Shown here piece after piece: positions 62,842 to 64,000 of a stretch of DNA of 64,000 nucleotides. Every line of letters starts with the position of its first letter. Position 1 is the stretch's first letter. Location of the stretch: assembly GCF_020616555.1 (NCBI RefSeq), contig NZ_CP085173.1:3111501-3175500 (forward strand), written 5' to 3'. The notes under the pieces are model-generated. The model did not search any database. It was given only the letters and a program-made list of their open reading frames with translations, and was not told the DNA's origin. The position numbers and the translations under genes are program-made. The DNA is from Streptomyces longhuiensis (GTDB lineage: Bacteria > Actinomycetota > Actinomycetes > Streptomycetales > Streptomycetaceae).

Positions 62842-63150
62842 GCGGCCCAGGTCTCGGAGCGCATCGGGCCATAGACGGCCCAGCTCCCAGAGCACATCGG
62901 GCCATAGACGGCCCAGCTCCCAGAGCCCTTCAGGTCACAGGCGGCCCAGCACTCGGAGCGCATCGGTCCATAGACGGCCGAGCACTCGGAGCCCTTCAGG
63001 CCATAGACGGCCCAGCTCCCAGAGCCCTTCAGGTCACAGGCGGCCCAGCTCCCAGAGCACATCGGGTCACAGGCGGCCGAGCACTCGGAGCCCTTCAGGC
63101 CATAGACGGCCCAGCTCCCAGAGCCCTTCAGGCCATAGGCGCCCTAGGCC
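62788..63150. repeat. 33-bp tandem repeat array, eleven units
   Basis: Ten units of exactly 33 bp and a degenerate eleventh (62788, 62821, 62854, 62887, 62920, 62953, 62986, 63019, 63052, 63085, 63118). The first one and a half units are the C-terminal codons of the DUF4240 gene. In that frame one fixed position is CAG in units 1, 5, 8 and 9 and TAG in the other seven. The rest of the array fills the gap to the next gene. No spacers, so not a CRISPR. Confidence 0.95.
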
Positions 63151-63169
63151 GGCCGAAGCGTCCCGGGGG

Positions 63170-64000
63170 TCAGCGCCTGGCCGCCCTGATCGCCTCCTCG
63201 ATACCGGGGAACGCGAACGTGAAGCCTGATTCCAGGAGCCGGGTCGGCACGGCCCGTGTGCTGCCGAGGACGTCGCCCGCCATCTCGCCGAGGGCCATGC
63301 GCAGGGCGGAGGCGGGGGCCGTCAGCAGGGTGGGGCGGTGCAGCACGCGCCCCATCGCGGCGGTCACCTCGCCGTTCGTGACGGGGTGCGGGGCGGTGAG
63401 GTTCACGGGGCCCGACAGCTCGTCCGTGGCGAGGATGTGGCGCAGGGCCGCGATCTCGTCGTGCAGCGCGATGTACGACCAGTACTGGCGGCCGTCGCCC
63501 ATACGTCCGCCGAGCCCGGCCAGGAACAGCGGGAAGAGCCGCGCCCAGGCCCCGCCGTCGCGGGACACGACGAGCCCGGACCGCGCGAACACGGTGCGGA
63601 TTCCGGCCTCCTGGGCGGGCGCCGCGGCCTCCTCCCACTCCACGCACAGCTGGGGCAGGAACCCGTCCCCGGGCGGCGCGCTCTCGTCGACGGCGCGCGT
63701 GCCGGTGTCGCCGTAGTAGCCGACGGCGCTGCCGTTGACGAAGACACGGGGAGGCTGTTCGAGTGTGGCGACGGCCTCGGCGAGCGTCGCGGTGCCGAGG
63801 ACCCGGCTGTCGCGGATCCTCTTCTTGTACGCGTCGGTCCAGCGGCGGTCGCCCACGCCCGCGGCGGCGAAATTGAGGACCGCGTCGCAGCCGGAGAGCC
63901 CGGCCGCGTCGACGGACCCCCGCTCCGGGTCCCAGCGGACCTCGTCCGGGGCCGCCGGCTCCCTGCGGACCAGGCGGACGACGTCGTGCCCGTCGGCCCG
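63170..64000 (-). CDS. TIGR01777 family NAD(P)-dependent epimerase-like protein (5' part missing)
   Basis: A short-chain dehydrogenase/epimerase-like protein of the TIGR01777 group. The N-terminus with the dinucleotide motif lies beyond the right end. The visible part includes LNFAAAGVGDRRW, the SAVGYYG motif (active-site region) and a DUF1731-type C-terminus. Equivalent to the gene before lipB in mycobacteria (around Rv2216, from memory). Role unknown. Confidence 0.88.
   Translation of the reverse strand, partial: RADGHDVVRLVRREPAAPDEVRWDPERGSVDAAGLSGCDAVLNFAAAGVGDRRWTDAYKKRIRDSRVLGTATLAEAVATLEQPPRVFVNGSAVGYYGDTGTRAVDESAPPGDGFLPQLCVEWEEAAAPAQEAGIRTVFARSGLVVSRDGGAWARLFPLFLAGLGGRMGDGRQYWSYIALHDEIAALRHILATDELSGPVNLTAPHPVTNGEVTAAMGRVLHRPTLLTAPASALRMALGEMAGDVLGSTRAVPTRLLESGFTFAFPGIEEAIRAARR

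Noticed and set aside
62646..63062. Open minus-strand frame with 11-residue repeats across the tandem array
   Set aside because: It is open because the 33-bp repeat is a multiple of three. No promoter, binding site or homologous family is visible. Kept only as part of the repeat finding.
62788..63150. CRISPR array
   Set aside because: Units are directly adjacent with no spacers, and no cas genes are present.
1..64000. Mobile elements, tRNA genes, phage genes or a secondary-metabolite cluster
   Set aside because: No transposase, integrase, phage structural gene, tRNA-like fold with attachment-site repeats, or PKS/NRPS/terpene gene is seen. The window is core-chromosome in character.

Overview
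The window is high-GC actinobacterial DNA, almost certainly a Streptomyces chromosome core. The support is protein content: ROK glucokinase, a lipoprotein-type CtaC, twin-haem QcrC, a PspA/PspAA pair, NlpC/P60 hydrolases with long coiled coils, AceE-type pyruvate dehydrogenase and GTG starts with GGAGG-type ribosome binding sites. From memory, the gene order matches the S. coelicolor segment from glkA (SCO2126) to about SCO2189. It also matches, less tightly, the M. tuberculosis segment from about Rv2181 to Rv2216. I see no tRNA, rRNA, IS element, prophage, CRISPR array or biosynthetic gene cluster.

Layout. 0-6.5 kb: glucokinase, a DUF5304 protein, an ArsA-like ATPase, an SRPBCC protein, a phosphoesterase and a long-chain acyl-CoA ligase. 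6.6-9.1 kb: a PimB'-like GT4 glycosyltransferase and a GT87 membrane glycosyltransferase. 9.1-15.9 kb: a lipoprotein metalloprotease, two paralogous NlpC/P60 hydrolases, a NYN-domain protein with a zinc-ribbon partner, a rhomboid protease and a stand-alone Lrp-type ligand-binding domain. 15.9-18.8 kb: a class V aminotransferase under a SAM-IV riboswitch, and trpD. 18.9-28.3 kb: the cytochrome bcc-aa3 supercomplex in two operons (ctaE-qcrCAB and ctaCDF), separated by a degenerate receiver-domain gene and an L,D-transpeptidase. 28.5-34.9 kb: an IscS-TusA fusion, adenosine kinase, two proteins of unknown function, an A-type Fe-S carrier and nadA. 34.9-41.4 kb: an envelope-stress block on one strand, pspA-pspAA-histidine kinase-response regulator-RND exporter. 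41.6-51.3 kb: cobalamin lower-ligand genes (cobU fusion, cobT, cobS) interspersed with methyltransferases and a MprF-like/rhomboid-like membrane pair. 51.4-60.3 kb: pepA, then dihydrolipoamide dehydrogenase, dihydrolipoamide acyltransferase, a GntR regulator and pyruvate dehydrogenase E1. 60.4-64 kb: a VOC protein, a WYL regulator, a DUF4240 protein whose 3' end lies in a 33-bp tandem repeat array, and a partial TIGR01777 protein.

Common themes are central carbon entry (glucokinase, pyruvate dehydrogenase), terminal respiration, NAD, cobalamin and Fe-S cofactor supply, and envelope maintenance. The non-coding DNA is informative. It holds the SAM-IV aptamer, a perfect palindrome across the ctaE start codon, paired operator-like sites before nadA, a palindrome over the -35 region of aceE, several long bidirectional terminators, and tandem repeats at four places. 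No wholly new multi-gene system is proven. The best candidates for new biology are the PspA/two-component/RND block, the riboswitch-controlled aminotransferase, the degenerate receiver between the respiratory operons, and the repeat array that overlaps the DUF4240 stop codon.
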